A stretch of DNA of 64,000 bases from Lateolabrax maculatus (Eukaryota; Chordata; Actinopteri; Acropomatiformes; Lateolabracidae), in NCBI GenBank assembly GCA_031216445.1, contig CM062201.1, positions 6,657,501-6,721,500 of the forward strand, read 5' to 3'. This document shows, one piece after another, positions 26,501 to 38,320 of the stretch; position 1 is the stretch's first letter, and each line of letters starts with the position of its first letter. A model generated the notes under the pieces. It ran no database searches. It was not told the DNA's origin and was given only the letters and a program-made list of their open reading frames with translations. The translations under genes and the position numbers were made by a program.

Positions 26501-27033
26501 CTGCACCTTTAAATCATGCCATTCTGCTGGATGCTTTTCATTGTTGGATTACCAGTATACTCTCACCATTTAAAATCTGGAACAACTAATTGTTGCAAAT
26601 ATCATTTCCAGTTTTCAGCATCATCCTGCTTAGTTATGTAGATGTGTCAGAACTACTGGACCCAGATCTGACCTCATTTGATCAGTGTGCTCTCATAGGC
26701 CAATAATGCATGAGTAGCAAATACCACTTTTTATACATATTTTTATACTCGCTTTTGAACTAGGCAGATAAAGCTTGTTACCAGGTCACCAAGCAACTGA
26801 GGCAGTTTCTGCATCCTTATCCTGAAGGTTGTGTTTTTGTCTGTGATTGTGTTACTCATATTGTCAGATTATCCTTGAAATGTTTTTAATTATTTTTTAA
26901 ATTCTTTGCCTTTCTAATGAATAATGGCACTGAAATGTCATTGGGGACTTGGGGGCTGAAAAAAAGCAAATATTTTCTTTGGACCTTCTCCCCTCACTTT
27001 AAATTAAACTGAATTACCCTCCCTTTAATATTT

Positions 27034-27103
<70 letters not shown>

Positions 27104-27878
27104 CAAACATAACAAACATAACAAAATTAAACAGTTAAACAGTTAAACTTCAGCCACCGAATAAGTGAACCAGGCCCAGGAATCAACTTTCTTGGTGCTG
27201 ACTGACATGAGGACTGCAATATTTTTGCCCCAGAATGTATTAAGAAATTTATATGATAAGTAAAAGTTTAAACACCTTACCCTGCTCTCCCAATAAATAT
27301 AGACCAGCCAGAAATTATAAATACATAATCCTCCCCGTTTTCTGATACCCCCCACCGTCATCATTTTCACAGTCCCTTATGTTGATAAAGACAATGAAAG
27401 ATGAAACAACTGCAACAGACAGAAGGTGGAAATAATTTACCTTGTGCAGGAAGAGTGAAGAAAAGTAAGCTTAAACATTTGTATATATCCATAGCGCCTT
27501 TAGTAGTATCCAACTCTATAAGTGAACTCCCAGGATTTCAGTCCCAACGGTCAGTCATCTGTCCTGTAACAGCAAGTCTTCAGGAGGTTCAGATTAGGTT
27601 AGACAGCCAGATGGAGAGGTCATGTCAGACCGTGTCAGCCCCGGGCCTTGTGTTCCTCCTGGTTCCATCTGTCTATCTCTTCAGTTGCTTTTTCTGTCCA
27701 GTCTGAGTGTGAGCATGAAGGACCCCAGACCTGTAGTTTAGTTTCCCTGATCCAACACTTAAGAGTCCCTCCTCACTCCACTGGAATCCTTCATCCAAGT
27801 GTGGCTTATCCCTCTCTTCTCCACCCTCCCTGTCTACATTACTCCCTCCCTCGCCTCTCATCTCTCCGCCTCCTCATC

Positions 27879-27921
<43 letters not shown>

Positions 27922-30900
27922 ACACACACACACACCCCCTTATTTCTCTCTTTGCATTCTCCCTTTCCTTCCCACTTATTTCTTCTTCTCCCTGTTCCAG
28001 TTTTCTGTCCCTCCTTCACTTTTTTCCATGAAAAACAGCAAACTTTTTGCCCAGTGTTTGTGTGTGTGAGGCAGAGACAATGTGTCTGTTGAGATTTATA
28101 TACAGTATACATGAGCAGTGCTGCGTGTGTTTTTGCAGATCAGTATGTGAGCTGTGTTACAGTGCATGCTCAGCAGCCTGTGTGTGGATTCCTGTCAAAG
28201 TCCAGTCTCGTAGAGGTGCCAGTGAGTCATAGCACCGCTGGATCCTCTTCAATCTCCTCCCTGCCCTGTTTCCCAGGAGCATATCATCTCCAATCCACCC
28301 ACCCTTTATCTTACCCACCTCTTTTCTCCTTTAAACACCCCTGACCCTCACCTGCTGTCAATTTTGTTTCCCCCACGTAATGTCTTATGCACAGACAGAG
28401 ATTTTCTCTTTCTGTGCAACATCTCTGTGCATCCTTGCCAGATTTCTTTACAGATTTTATACGTCAGCAGAGCTCAATGCCAAGGCTGGCCATCTACTTA
28501 GACAGTTGCATTTGCTTGAGGTGTGTTTACTTTTGTCCTATACTTTTCCCCTGCAACGCCGTCATGTGATGTTTTGATGACTCGAAGAAAGGGAAAATAA
28601 CTGGTGACACTTAAAAAACCTTGACTTAAGAGTCATGTTTACTTGGGATTGGCTAAGGCAGAAGCCAGTATTTGACTTTCTTACTGTGTTATATGATAGA
28701 CTGCAACAAAGGGAGGTCCAGGCGGAGATATATTTTGCTGCTGTAGATGTCTCTGTCAGATATGCTACCTTTCAATACACTATGAGCCCACAGAGAAAAG
28801 CCTCCGCAGAGCACACATTGATTTTTTCTAATCAAAGACGTGGCTCCCTTGATTCTGGGATGACTAACAGTGACTTGACAGATGAAGAGAGTCTTCTCAC
28901 CGGTGTGCCATCACATCGCAGATGTATGTTCTTACCACCAGAGATTTGATAGCCGATGATTTAGTTGGATTGCTGACAGTGGTCCAGCAGGAATTTTTAA
29001 GTGGGACAACGCAGCAGCGGAGGGCCACTGGAAGAGGAAATTTCACTTTCAGTAAAGGGCAGGGGGCGCAAATAGGCCAATTACAGCCTGGTGGCTGAAA
29101 CATGCATTAGTTTATCTCACGCCCACATATAGACACATATAAGCTCCCTCTGTGGCCACCTCAGCTGATGAGACCATCTGTGCACTCTTGGAATAGTAAG
29201 GGAGTATAAGGAGTGGCATTATTCACCTCTTGCATGCAGTCTCCTTAATAATTCAACTTGTCCTGATATTGGAAAGGATCTGATGATCCCAAAACAAGCA
29301 CTTTGACCTCTGCTTCGGATGGTCACAACCCACACACGCTTGCTGGCCCCTCGCGGCCATGTTTGTGAGCAGCTGAGGTGGGGTGGCTGCTGCTGTATCT
29401 AAAATACTGTGTGCTATAACTTGTTTACAAAGGTTGTTCAATTTCCAGAGTTGAACAATCTGGCACCGAAAAACTGTGTGTTGGCATTTGATAACCCTTC
29501 AAATTCAACTAGCTGGTTTATGTAAAACCACCATGGCTATACATTTTAGCCATGCTAGTGGTGTGGATTTATTAGATTGTTTGTTATTTCTTTGCTTTTA
29601 CTGTAGCTCCACCATGAGCCTGACATTTTTGTTTTTCAGTGAAATCTCTTGACAACTATTTGACTGATTGCCATTGAATTTGGTATAGATCATTTGGTAG
29701 AATCCTGACAATTTTGGTGATCCCCTGACTTTTCCACTAGCACCACCATCAGGTTCACATTTGTGGTTTTATGTCAAATGTATCTACAAGCATTGGATGG
29801 ATTCTCATGGAACTTGGTACAGACATTCATGCCCCCCTCTGGATGAGTTGTAATAACTTACATTTTCACCGAGCATCATCATCAGTATGCATTGCTGTCT
29901 GCCAAAATTGCTTTTTTTGGTGCCACCTCTTAGGGGTGCCAAAGTTGGAAATTTTCAAAGTGAACATTGCAAGTAGTGTCACCACACCAATTTAGCATCT
30001 CTTTGCATTGTTTTGTTGTAGTGCTACATGTAGTTTTGTGGCAACTGTATACTATAGCCCCAAAAATCTTAAACAACTTAAGACCACTAAAAACTGAATT
30101 GAAATAAATTGATATGCTGCCAAACCTAGATTAATAATCGTGATAATGTGCTGCTGCTTGTCATTCTCTCATTAGCCTGTTACAATCATGGGGAGAAAGT
30201 GTAGGAGAGAGGCTGAGAGTTGTGAGAGATGAGAGGGGGAAAAAAACACAATGTACCCACACAAGAAGTGCTATGCTTTGGAATGTGATGCAGATGCTGT
30301 GTCAGTCTTGACAGTATTGAGCCTCATACCTTTACAGTTTTTTCACTAAATAAATGATATGATAACTATAATGAAGATTTCTACCACTGAGCGGTGGTTC
30401 CCACATGTGGACTTGACATGACACTTCATTTAATTTTCACTAGGAGTTTATGAGACTAAAATAAAAGGTCTCACTGCTAATCTGTACATGCAGTACGGAC
30501 TGTTTGAACTCCGTGTCATAGACTTGAAGAGCTCTACACAACCCTGCACGGAGAAGTGAGTGAATGATCTTAATTATCTTTTACGCCCTTTCCAGCTGTT
30601 TAACGGAAAAGTAACATAAATAGTTGTGTCAAGAATGGAAAAAAAGGCCTGGAGAGAAGTTTAAACTCTGGCTCCTTTCTCACCTCCGCACAGCTGGCCA
30701 ATCACAGTGTAAAGTGGGTGTGAATGTCGGATTATTTTATTTAAATGTACTATTATTTAACTGTTGTAGGATTCTGTCACTATCAGTAAAAGAGCTTAAA
30801 TCAACCTTTTTCAAAAAACTGCAGCTTTTCAGGGTCTTAAGAGCTTTACCAATACTTAAAAAATGTGTTTGTTCAGTTTATTTAGTCATCAGAGCAGGAC

Positions 30901-33900
30901 TTTTACTTCTTCTAATCTTGTCTTAATAACTCTCATTTACCACTTCACACTCGAGTACACTCTGTGGTCATTATTGAAGATAGATGTCCCATGTAAACAT
31001 AGCCCTGTTAGTAGGGATACGCACATGTATGTGACAAAAGGAATAGTGGGAGGGTGATATAGATTTCATGTTAATGAGACAACTGTGTGACTGTAGTCAT
31101 GAGGGGGTTGATTCATACATGAAAACAATAGCATTATTGATGGGCTCCCAAAACCCAGTGAAGCATCCGTAGCATTGATCAGATCACAGAGTGTGTTCCC
31201 ACTGAAGCCAGCCTCTGTGAGGAGAGCTCCCTGGAACAGCCCCAGGATCTGAGATCGCCAGGTCAGCTAGCACTCAACAGCGCATGTTTTGCCTCGGTGA
31301 TTCACTCAGCTCTCTTTTTTACACTCACGCTGACAAGCATCCACCTTCATACGCACAAACCCACACAGACACAGGGATTCATCATACGCATGCATAAACA
31401 CCTAGCCTACTAGGGTTGCCGAGATAACCTGCCAATCATGGTTACTGCTCCTATAAAGAAGAGATAAAAAAAAACATTTGCCCTTTTCCTGGATTATCTG
31501 TGTAAAATAAAGGCACTTCACATTTACTTCTCTGTGAATGCCCTGTAGGGATATAAATGAATGGGGTATATCTTTCTGGGTTAAATTATAATAATGTTGC
31601 TGTCTTTGCTGTCACATAGTCTTCTTTCTGTCAAGTTTGCTTTTAGGATGGAGTCAGATTGGATGGAACTAGCACCCTGAAGCAGCGGAAGGATGTTGAA
31701 GCCATCCTGAGCGCTGCGGGCAAAGGCAAATATTGACATTGTCAGATGCCAACCGTGAACCCACCTGCACCAGCCCAGGGGTGAGCGGAGATGGCCAGTG
31801 AACAGGTACCAGCAAAGATGGGGCTCCCGCGGCATCTGTGAATGCCATCTGTTAACCACATACACACACAACCTTAACAAAATGTCACCATCTCTGTTGA
31901 TTTCTCTGAAAAGGGTTACACTAATGTTACTCCCTTTTTTCTTGAAAGACAGTGAGGAGTTTTGTACTATGAGACAATGGCCGTCTGATATCAGTGCTGT
32001 TTGAGATCAATATTATTTTGATTATGCTGAAAATCAATAGGCACCATTAAACCAAATGAAGCCATGACCAGGAGCAATAGTAGTCCTGCCTTTATGTGTT
32101 GTATTGCATTGTAAGTTAATAGGCTGGTCATTGACATAATGTTACACACTGATTAGAAGTATATTATAAAGATGTTCATAGATGTCACAAGTTAATAAAA
32201 GTAATGATAGCTACACTTATAGCAGAATATTGCAATGTCAATGTTAGGGCACCACACATTAGAGAGTGTTACTGGGGGAAGAATACATTTTTGTAGAGCC
32301 ATAAAGTCAGGTTTTCATGTGGAAGGGAAATACATTTCTTTATCACATACAAAAACCTCACCGGTTGCCAAACATTGATAGACGAAAACCCAATTTTTAC
32401 AAAGAAATAACCCTGATAATTCAATATATAAAAGCATCATATTGCATTGGTGTTGGCCAAAAGAGATTTTAGTATTTTCTTTGCCTTGTATATTTGAAAT
32501 TTTTGGGAAAATGTTTTGCAACTTTCCCAATTGCTCAATTTCATATGCAGCCATGTTTTACCTCTACAACGTGATTGAGGCTAATAATTAAAAAAAAGAT
32601 TATTTTTAAATATAAAGAAAAGTGTGTCTCATTCAAAATGCCACCTGTGTCACAGCCTGGCAGGGCCTCCTGTTTTCCCCTGCGTCACCCAGTGTCCCTC
32701 TTGCCCTGTGTCTTGTTTTTCCCTTGTCTGTGTCTCTGTGTGGTGTGGACCTGCTCCTCCCTGGTTTCTTCCTGGGTTCCTCCTGATTACATCTCATTCA
32801 TCCCACCTAGCCAGTCTGCTCAGCTGCCTTCAATCTTCTCATTAACTCAACAGTATATCAACCCCGGCTTTCCACTCAATGCCAGATCATTATCACATGT
32901 ATGTGGTAGTTTGTTGTTCTTGGCCACTCAGCACTGAGTATTTTGTGTAGTTCCTTGTGTATCACTCCCTGGCTCTTACTTTGTCTCTTTGTGCCTCTAG
33001 AACCAATCCTCTCCGGTTCCCCAGCCTGCCTGCCTCACCAGCTCATCATGCCACGCTTACACCCTGCTCTGCCTTGCTCATCTTAGTCATCCACCATTGC
33101 CCTCTTACCCTCAGCCTCCGCTGCTCCATCTCAGCCCCTCGCCACTCTCATTACCCATTATCGTGGCAATAAATATTGGACTACATCTACTCCCTTTGTC
33201 TGTGTCTGCGTCTGGGTCCTAACAACCTGTCCTGGAATGATTTAATCAACATGTTCATTCTGAAAATGGAAACACCAGATTGTTGATTTTACATTATTAT
33301 TGCAACTTTGTTTCTGCAGGGTTAGGACACAAAAAATAATTTTATCTATTTACATTATATGAATTTATACAACCCAAAACGGTAAACTGTATGTCCAAAA
33401 AAAATTCAAGACAGGTCTCCTTATTGGTGTAAGTACTGGGGAAAAAAATAGCTAAGGGGGCAGAGGATCTCCTCCAGCCTTTACAAATCTTAATTCATAC
33501 ATCTATAGAAACCATCTCAAATACACCCCCACCTCACCACAACTACCATTACAGACATGGACATGTGGTTTTAAAAAATGTGATTTTATTTAAATGTTTT
33601 CCAGAGCAAAATTTATGTTAGACAACAGCGCTCTCAGTGACCTGGTATGGAGGCTTTGCAATGAAGTAACAGAAACTGTCAGCATCATCAATGATTATGT
33701 GACTAAAAAACAAAAAAATCAGCAAGTATGGCCTGGGTTAAGCATTGCTTTCAGAACTATCCCTTTAAGCGAGGCTGGGCCAAATCAGACAAATTCAATC
33801 TTCATAATATAGTAACCAAACATGTGTTCAAACAAGTTAATTTCAATGGTAAATACAACAGACCTCTCTACTGTATATCTCCTGTGTGTGCAGCATCCAT

Positions 33901-36900
33901 GCTAACAAACAATTACATCTCAATTAAAAACATAACCACATTAAAAACAACGATAATCAGTGGTGCACATCTACTGAAGGTTTATGCAATATTGGGCTTT
34001 ATGGAACAAATGGGAAAAATCATGTTAACCATAATTATTGTGTATATAATTAGAATTGTGTTGCCTTAAAACATTGTAATTGGAACTAAGGGTCCTGCGG
34101 TATTGTTGAGATTAGGCAATATCCACGTTGGACTTGATTAACGCAGTAGCCACCTGAGGTTTAAGTTAATAAAATCTGTCGGTACACAGAGGGTGCAGAA
34201 AAGTCAATTACAGTTTAATTACTATACACAAAAGATTCGAGCCCTACAATCCTCTTCTGCCACTGCTGACTCTGTATTTTCAATGCGAGGGCATGTATGT
34301 GCCATTCGTTTCTACTGAGCTACACACAGAGGGAGGCCATGTGAACGAGACAAAGCTACAATTTAAGTTTGGAGGCGAACCACTTAAATTAAAAATAATA
34401 ATAATTAAAAAATTCAGCGATGCTGTTGGTTAACCTTTACTCGTCTTTTGTATAAGGAGTTTAATTATAACATCCATCTACTCATGCCCCTCTCTCACTT
34501 TCTCTCTTTGAGGTTTCAGGTATCAGCATGGCCCTGGAGGGGGGATAATCTGTCAAAAATGCAATATTGCTTTACATGACACACGTTTGCATCATAGTGA
34601 TTATGTGAACACTTGGGGCACGGCATACTTACAAATGGGAAATAAGAAGCAGCTGTAAGTGTGACACTATTGTTGTTATCCCTAAGGTACGTGTTCATCC
34701 GCCCTGGTAGAGGACCTCCCACTACAATGCTGATTCGACTTTAACGCTTTGAGTGATGGAGCCATTCAGCTGGTTCACTCTCCAAGTCTATGTCCCATGT
34801 AATCCATTGACTTTACCTTTAACTCCCACTCTGTCTTACCTCGCCTCTGTGTCTGTTTGCAGTGTGCTGTCTTTCAGAATTTCCGAGCAAAAGCCTAATT
34901 CGAATGTAAACATGTAAACATCTTGATAAGAATAAACTAGCCCATTTGGAAAGAAATTGTTTGAAAAGCGTGAACTAGATCTTGTGTAATGACTTCAAAA
35001 GATAGAAATGAATCTCCTACAGTATCTATATTCTTACTGTGCACTCACTCCCACTTGATGTTATCTAGTTTCTGTGAGGTTTTGAATCATGGTGGGTGCT
35101 GTGCACTGATACTTCAGTGAAAACAACAACCATTATAATGGTGTGAAGCAGTTTACACAGGTCCAATCTTTTCAAACATACGTTTGTGGAAATATACTGT
35201 TTCATGTAGGTACCGCTTTTGTTTAGAATGTGTACGTTTCTTTTATAAAAAAGAAAAGAGCTGGAACAATAACCATCCGTAATTTACCAGTGCAAGTTTC
35301 ATTCAAAGAAGTCACAAAGAGAGGCGCTGATACAAACCCCCCTCCAGCTCCGCTCTGACTCAAAGAGCAGTCCAATTGAAGTAATTACAGAAGCAACAGC
35401 AGAAGAGAGGAGAATACTATGCAGGTTAGGCTTAAGCATACATGTTTTGATGTGGAGAAAATGTGTATGTTTCCCATGTTTCTTTATTGTCTTAAAATGA
35501 AATAAAAACTAACATTAGCAAACCATATGGCCATAAATCAACTTCTAGTGATGTTCACACAGTAAGTGATAAATATTTGCTCCATGCATCATCACAATGA
35601 TTTGGCTGGGGGATGTGATATATCTGGAGGATGTGTTCAGAGGATTGTGTTGTATGTGGGGGAGTATGGTGTGAAATCCCTGGTGTGTCAGCAACATATC
35701 AGTGGAAACATCTGAGGAGGCTCTTCTGGGAAACGGTGCAGGGGCAAATTCACCTTTTTCTGAAGGGGAAATTAAATTAACAATAATAATAATAACAATA
35801 ATTATTATTATATTATACTGGATTTGGCACATTTGTTTATGTATGTAAACCACTGTAGAAATGCTTTTTAATAATTGAGAAGTTTTAATGATAAACATTA
35901 TCTACAATTAACATTTGACTTCAAGACTTGAATTCAATAAATCTGAGGCAGACTGCAAAATCATCCCTTTATTCTTTGCTCTGTGTACTGCGATTTCCTT
36001 CCAAGAATTAATACAATAATTAAACAAATATCGGTAAACACAAACAATGAACAGTAAAATAAACTATAAAACTGTCAACATTGACTACTGCTATGAGAAA
36101 GGTAGGAAACACAGAATGTTCCCATGGAGCATCAGCTCCATCTGCAAATATTTTCATCAGTGTGGCATGAAATTCTATACCTTTTGCATTCTTACTATTT
36201 CTTGCCAGGTCATACGCAAGAGATACAGAACAGCAGACATTGGGTATTACTGCTACCTTCTAGATTTAAAGGCAATACACAGAAAGCACACATGGATTGA
36301 GAAAAGTGCGTTTGGAAGTTTTGGGGGTCTATGCTATTTCGCCCAGGGGCCCCAAATCATGTTTTCATGGAGGTGGAAAACAGATTACCACATACACCCA
36401 CTAGAACCATTGAAATATGTGTTATTCCGAGGCTTTGTTCTGGTACATGTTATACCAAAAATAAGCAACGCAACATATTCGGCACATCAAGCAGCATGGT
36501 CATGCTCAGTAGGAAGCTGCTGCAGATAAATAGATCATATTGTATTTTCATATCATTATGCATACCGAAATATCCTTACCATGACAATCACACTACCGTC
36601 TGCATTTGCACTGAACTTTTCTGCCAAGCGTAAATTGGAAGTTCAGGGTTGTTGCACATGAATGTAATTCATAGGAGACGGGGTGGAATTAAGAAGACGT
36701 CTCTAAAATGTCAAGTGAATTAGGGGAAATCTCCAATGCATATTAAGAGTCATTTGTCTCGGCCGCAGTGAGCGGCCCACGTGGTGACACCTGGATCCTG
36801 ACCATCCTCGGCCGTCTCTAGCATGTTGTAATGGGCTCCGCCATCCATCATGAGTCAACTTGACGGCACACAACGTGCCTGGCTGACTTCTGTGACTATT

Positions 36901-37634
36901 AGCCTCTGATCCCTCTTCTCCCATCCTGCTTTGTTTCCCAGCAAGCCGTGTGTGATTTTTGTTCCAAATGGTGATCCATCAATGACATTATTAGTGACAC
37001 CACAGTGCTGGCACCCTTGTTGACTTCTCAATGAAAAGGCTGCCGTCAGCCATGCACTATGGCCACAATAGTGCTAACCCCTTGTGTGTTGTGATATGAT
37101 GAAATTCAAAACCAGCTGGATTAATCGTGTCATATTGCTAACCATTTCCTCTATTTTAAGCTACAATACAAAAACTCTATTTAGCTAAAGTCTTTGGCCA
37201 AAGGACCAATTGTTCAGTATTAGAAAGTCCTAAAACAGTAAATTAAACTCATCTTAACATCATGAAAGATATTTTGACATGTGACAGTATGAAAAGGAAA
37301 TAAAATGAATGATGGCTGAATTCCAGTTAACTTCGGTTTCAGGCTCCTGGTAGCGTGGCTCACTGTCACAATTAATGTTATGTTTTGTAAATTTCTTTCA
37401 TTGGTTGCCATTCATTTTTTGTCAAGCTTTAATTAACTTTACTTTTTCTTTTCAATTGCTAACAAGCATCGGTTAATACTGAAGCCACTTTTTCAAAACT
37501 CCTCATACAGTCTGCATTGACAGCATGCATCTTGACCAAACATTTAATCTCACCTCCAAAAACACTTCATATATGTCTCAAAATAAGCTTGCTCGACCTG
37601 GCAACAATTCTCACTCAGAAAGCATACATTGTCA

Positions 37635-37668
<34 letters not shown>

Positions 37669-38120
37669 AGCATTACATAAATGATGAACTTGTAACTTTG
37701 AAATTTGATTATTCACATAAATCCGTATTTCATTATAGAATAAGAACAACACCTTTTGACCTTGATGGTACTAAACTTTCCCAGGCAGTGGAGTTTGAAT
37801 GAGTTCATGTGGAACAGTTTTGACAATGGGACTTCAGTTTTGACTGATGCATGTTGGCAATTCGAAAAGAAAGCGTGATACACTTTAAAAATACTTTAAC
37901 TGCAGCGTGACCTGGTGTATTTATCGTATGGAGGTGATGGTAGGGGGAACCTAAGTGCAATGATAATATTACATTGTTGTCCCATCACAACTTCACCCCC
38001 TCCTCCATTGAAACATGGGAAAAAAATATAATATTCAGCAGTGCTCTTATTACCAGACATGTAGCCCAAGTAGGTGCCCACCAGCTGGAGCAACAATAAA
38101 CATAATGGAGCCCATCTCAT
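17502..38120 (-). CDS. chrna4: neuronal acetylcholine receptor subunit alpha-4 (CHRNA4), complete
   Basis: Six coding exons join in exact phase: 38120-38054 (67), 24726-24575 (152), 21877-21833 (45), 21745-21636 (110), 19708-18271 (1438) and 17627-17502 (126 nt with stop), giving 645 residues (human 627). The 152/45/110-nt exons 2-4 match the known nicotinic-receptor structure. Visible are a signal peptide (about 1-22), the ligand-binding domain, the Cys-loop C158-C172, the vicinal C222/C223 that mark an alpha subunit (YECC), M1 from about 240, the M2 pore helix ([20 protein letters not shown], 269-288), M3, a long cytoplasmic loop, the MA helix before M4 and M4 (about 612-640), ending PPWLAGMI. 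RSLSVEQMS and HRCRSRSFQYC in the loop identify alpha-4 rather than alpha-2 or alpha-3. The product forms cation channels, mainly with beta-2. Teleost a/b paralogue status is unresolved. KCNQ2 lies upstream in the same orientation. Confidence 0.96.
18271..19708 (-). CDS. chrna4: CHRNA4 exon 5: Cys-loop to MA helix
   Basis: This 1,438-nt exon encodes residues 125-604, from ADGDFAVTHLTKAHL through the Cys-loop, M1-M3 and the whole large cytoplasmic loop to the amphipathic helix (AIEGVQYVADHLRAED). The donor TCA|GTGAGT at 18270 gives phase 0 into the M4 exon (VKEDWKYVAMV). The loop is serine/proline-rich and diverges from mammals except for the conserved islands named in the gene entry. Several short antisense open frames across this exon are shadows. 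Confidence 0.96.
20400..20755. mobile_element. possible degenerate retroelement end
   Basis: A pyrimidine-rich, CCTGCC-rich stretch has the same general style as the better-preserved element at 32640-33235. There is no open frame. It lies in CHRNA4 intron 4. This is a weak call based on composition and word resemblance only. Confidence 0.2.
22880..24420 (-). mobile_element. decayed LINE (L1-like reverse transcriptase fragments)
   Basis: Minus-strand translation of 24364-24023 contains ISLYADNVLIYLPEP and later KLSDYKVNGSKTKAL, closely resembling the palm region of fish L1-like reverse transcriptases, where the catalytic box is normally YADD; here the last aspartate is N. A second fragment (23194-22886) resembles the C-terminal tail of such ORF2 proteins (LARRT-like and EKW..WL pattern). 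The frame is broken between them and there is no intact ORF. The element lies in CHRNA4 intron 2 in the sense orientation of the gene. Confidence 0.6.
25190..25415. repeat. polypurine tract followed by polypyrimidine tract
   Basis: A G/A-rich strand (about 25190-25255, with GGGGGTGGGGGGGGC) is followed about 60 bp later by a C/T-rich stretch (about 25305-25400). The arrangement could favour unusual DNA structure. No gene is present. Confidence 0.5.
27039..27102. repeat. (TA)32 microsatellite
   Basis: About 64 bp of uninterrupted TA, followed by short AACAAACAT and AACAGTTA duplications. It is self-complementary and liable to cruciform extrusion and length variation. Confidence 0.95.
27880..27936. 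repeat. (TC)n-(CA)n compound microsatellite
   Basis: A TC array with one TTTC interruption runs into CACACACACACA. The open frames that appear here (poly-Ser/Leu and Arg/Glu) are repeat artefacts. Confidence 0.9.
29585..30005 (+). mobile_element. interspersed repeat with two related internal units
   Basis: Two imperfect copies of an about 60-bp unit are visible: one near 29643-29700 (CTTGACAACTATTTGACTGA, then TGCCATTGAATTTGGTATAG) and one near 29785-29860 (AAGCATTGGATGGATTCTCA, then TGGAACTTGGTACAGACATT). GGTGATCCCCTGACTTTTCC lies between them. The same words occur inverted at 15640-15850. It is non-coding; the element class is unknown to me. Confidence 0.55.
32640..33240 (+). mobile_element. 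probable non-coding retroelement remnant (LTR-like or similar)
   Basis: About 600 bp of C/T-rich, CCTGCC-rich sequence carries an AATAAATATTGG polyadenylation-like signal near 33170, followed by TGTGTCTGCGTCTGGGTCCT near the end. That ending is a word common at the ends of repetitive elements in fish genomes. There is no long ORF or clear LTR pair. It lies in CHRNA4 intron 1. Confidence 0.35.
36660..37080. other. candidate conserved non-coding block in CHRNA4 intron 1
   Basis: This non-repetitive, more GC-balanced segment lies about 1-1.4 kb downstream of the CHRNA4 signal exon in transcript direction. It contains palindromic GGCCGCAGTGAGCGGCC (around 36761). No reading frame looks coding. 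Regulatory function is inference from position and composition. Confidence 0.25.
37637..37666. repeat. (CA)15 microsatellite
   Basis: An uninterrupted CA dinucleotide array in CHRNA4 intron 1, about 390 bp from the signal-peptide exon. Confidence 0.95.
38054..38120 (-). CDS. chrna4: CHRNA4 exon 1: signal-peptide exon
   Basis: The exon encodes MRWAPLCLLLLQLVGTYLGY then MS plus one base. This is a hydrophobic leader with an N-terminal arginine, and is followed by a consensus donor (G|GTAATAAG). The single carried base joins exon 2 (TTTGTTCCC...) as a valine codon and restores the frame into CSQVGPRAHAEERLLQ, which begins the mature alpha-4 N-terminus. It is 13.3 kb from exon 2. The leader itself is not conserved, so the call rests on phase, signal-peptide character, strand and the absence of a better candidate. 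Confidence 0.8.
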
Positions 38121-38128
38121 TTTCTCAT
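38117..38128 (-). promoter_or_regulatory. minimal upstream ORF overlapping the CHRNA4 start codon
   Basis: The mRNA-sense sequence is ATGAGAAAATGA: a three-codon ORF (Met-Arg-Lys-stop) whose TGA overlaps the main start as ATGA. Both ATGs have A at -3. The arrangement could permit stop-start reinitiation or reduce initiation at the main ATG, provided the transcript starts upstream of 38128. The sequence is seen; the effect is inferred. Confidence 0.55.
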
Positions 38129-38317
38129 CCTCCGTAATAATGGAGGAGGAGGAGGCTGTCTGACTCCAGGCAGTGAGGCGCTTCAGAGATTGACAAGGAA
38201 GTCATTTGTGCTGCTGAGCTTTTTTGGGTGTCAACAGCCGGAGGGCTTGTTTTCTGCAGTTTCCAGTTTCCAACACACCAGACAGTGTTGGAAGTTCAGC
38301 AAAGCACGTACACAGCC

Positions 38318-38320
<3 letters not shown>
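38121..38320 (-). promoter_or_regulatory. chrna4: CHRNA4 5' UTR and proximal promoter region
   Basis: Immediately upstream of the start codon is a purine/pyrimidine-biased patch (CTCCTCCTCCTCC in mRNA sense) with no TATA box at the usual spacing. A CAT microsatellite begins just beyond. The transcription start cannot be fixed from sequence alone. Confidence 0.4.

Larger units (their letters stand above)
24727..38053 (-). other. chrna4: CHRNA4 intron 1 (about 13.3 kb)
   Basis: The intron runs from donor TCTG|GTAATA at 38053 to acceptor CCCTCAG at 24727. It contains a polypurine/polypyrimidine segment (25190-25410), a (TA)n array (27039-27102), (TC)n/(CA)n (27880-27935), an interspersed repeat (29585-30005), a retroelement-like segment (32640-33235), a (CA)n (37637-37666) and a candidate conserved block at 36660-37080. 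No additional gene is recognised. Confidence 0.8.

Noticed and set aside
27799..28112. Open frames rich in Ser/Leu or Arg/Glu
   Set aside because: They are translations of the TC/CA microsatellite and pyrimidine-rich flank.
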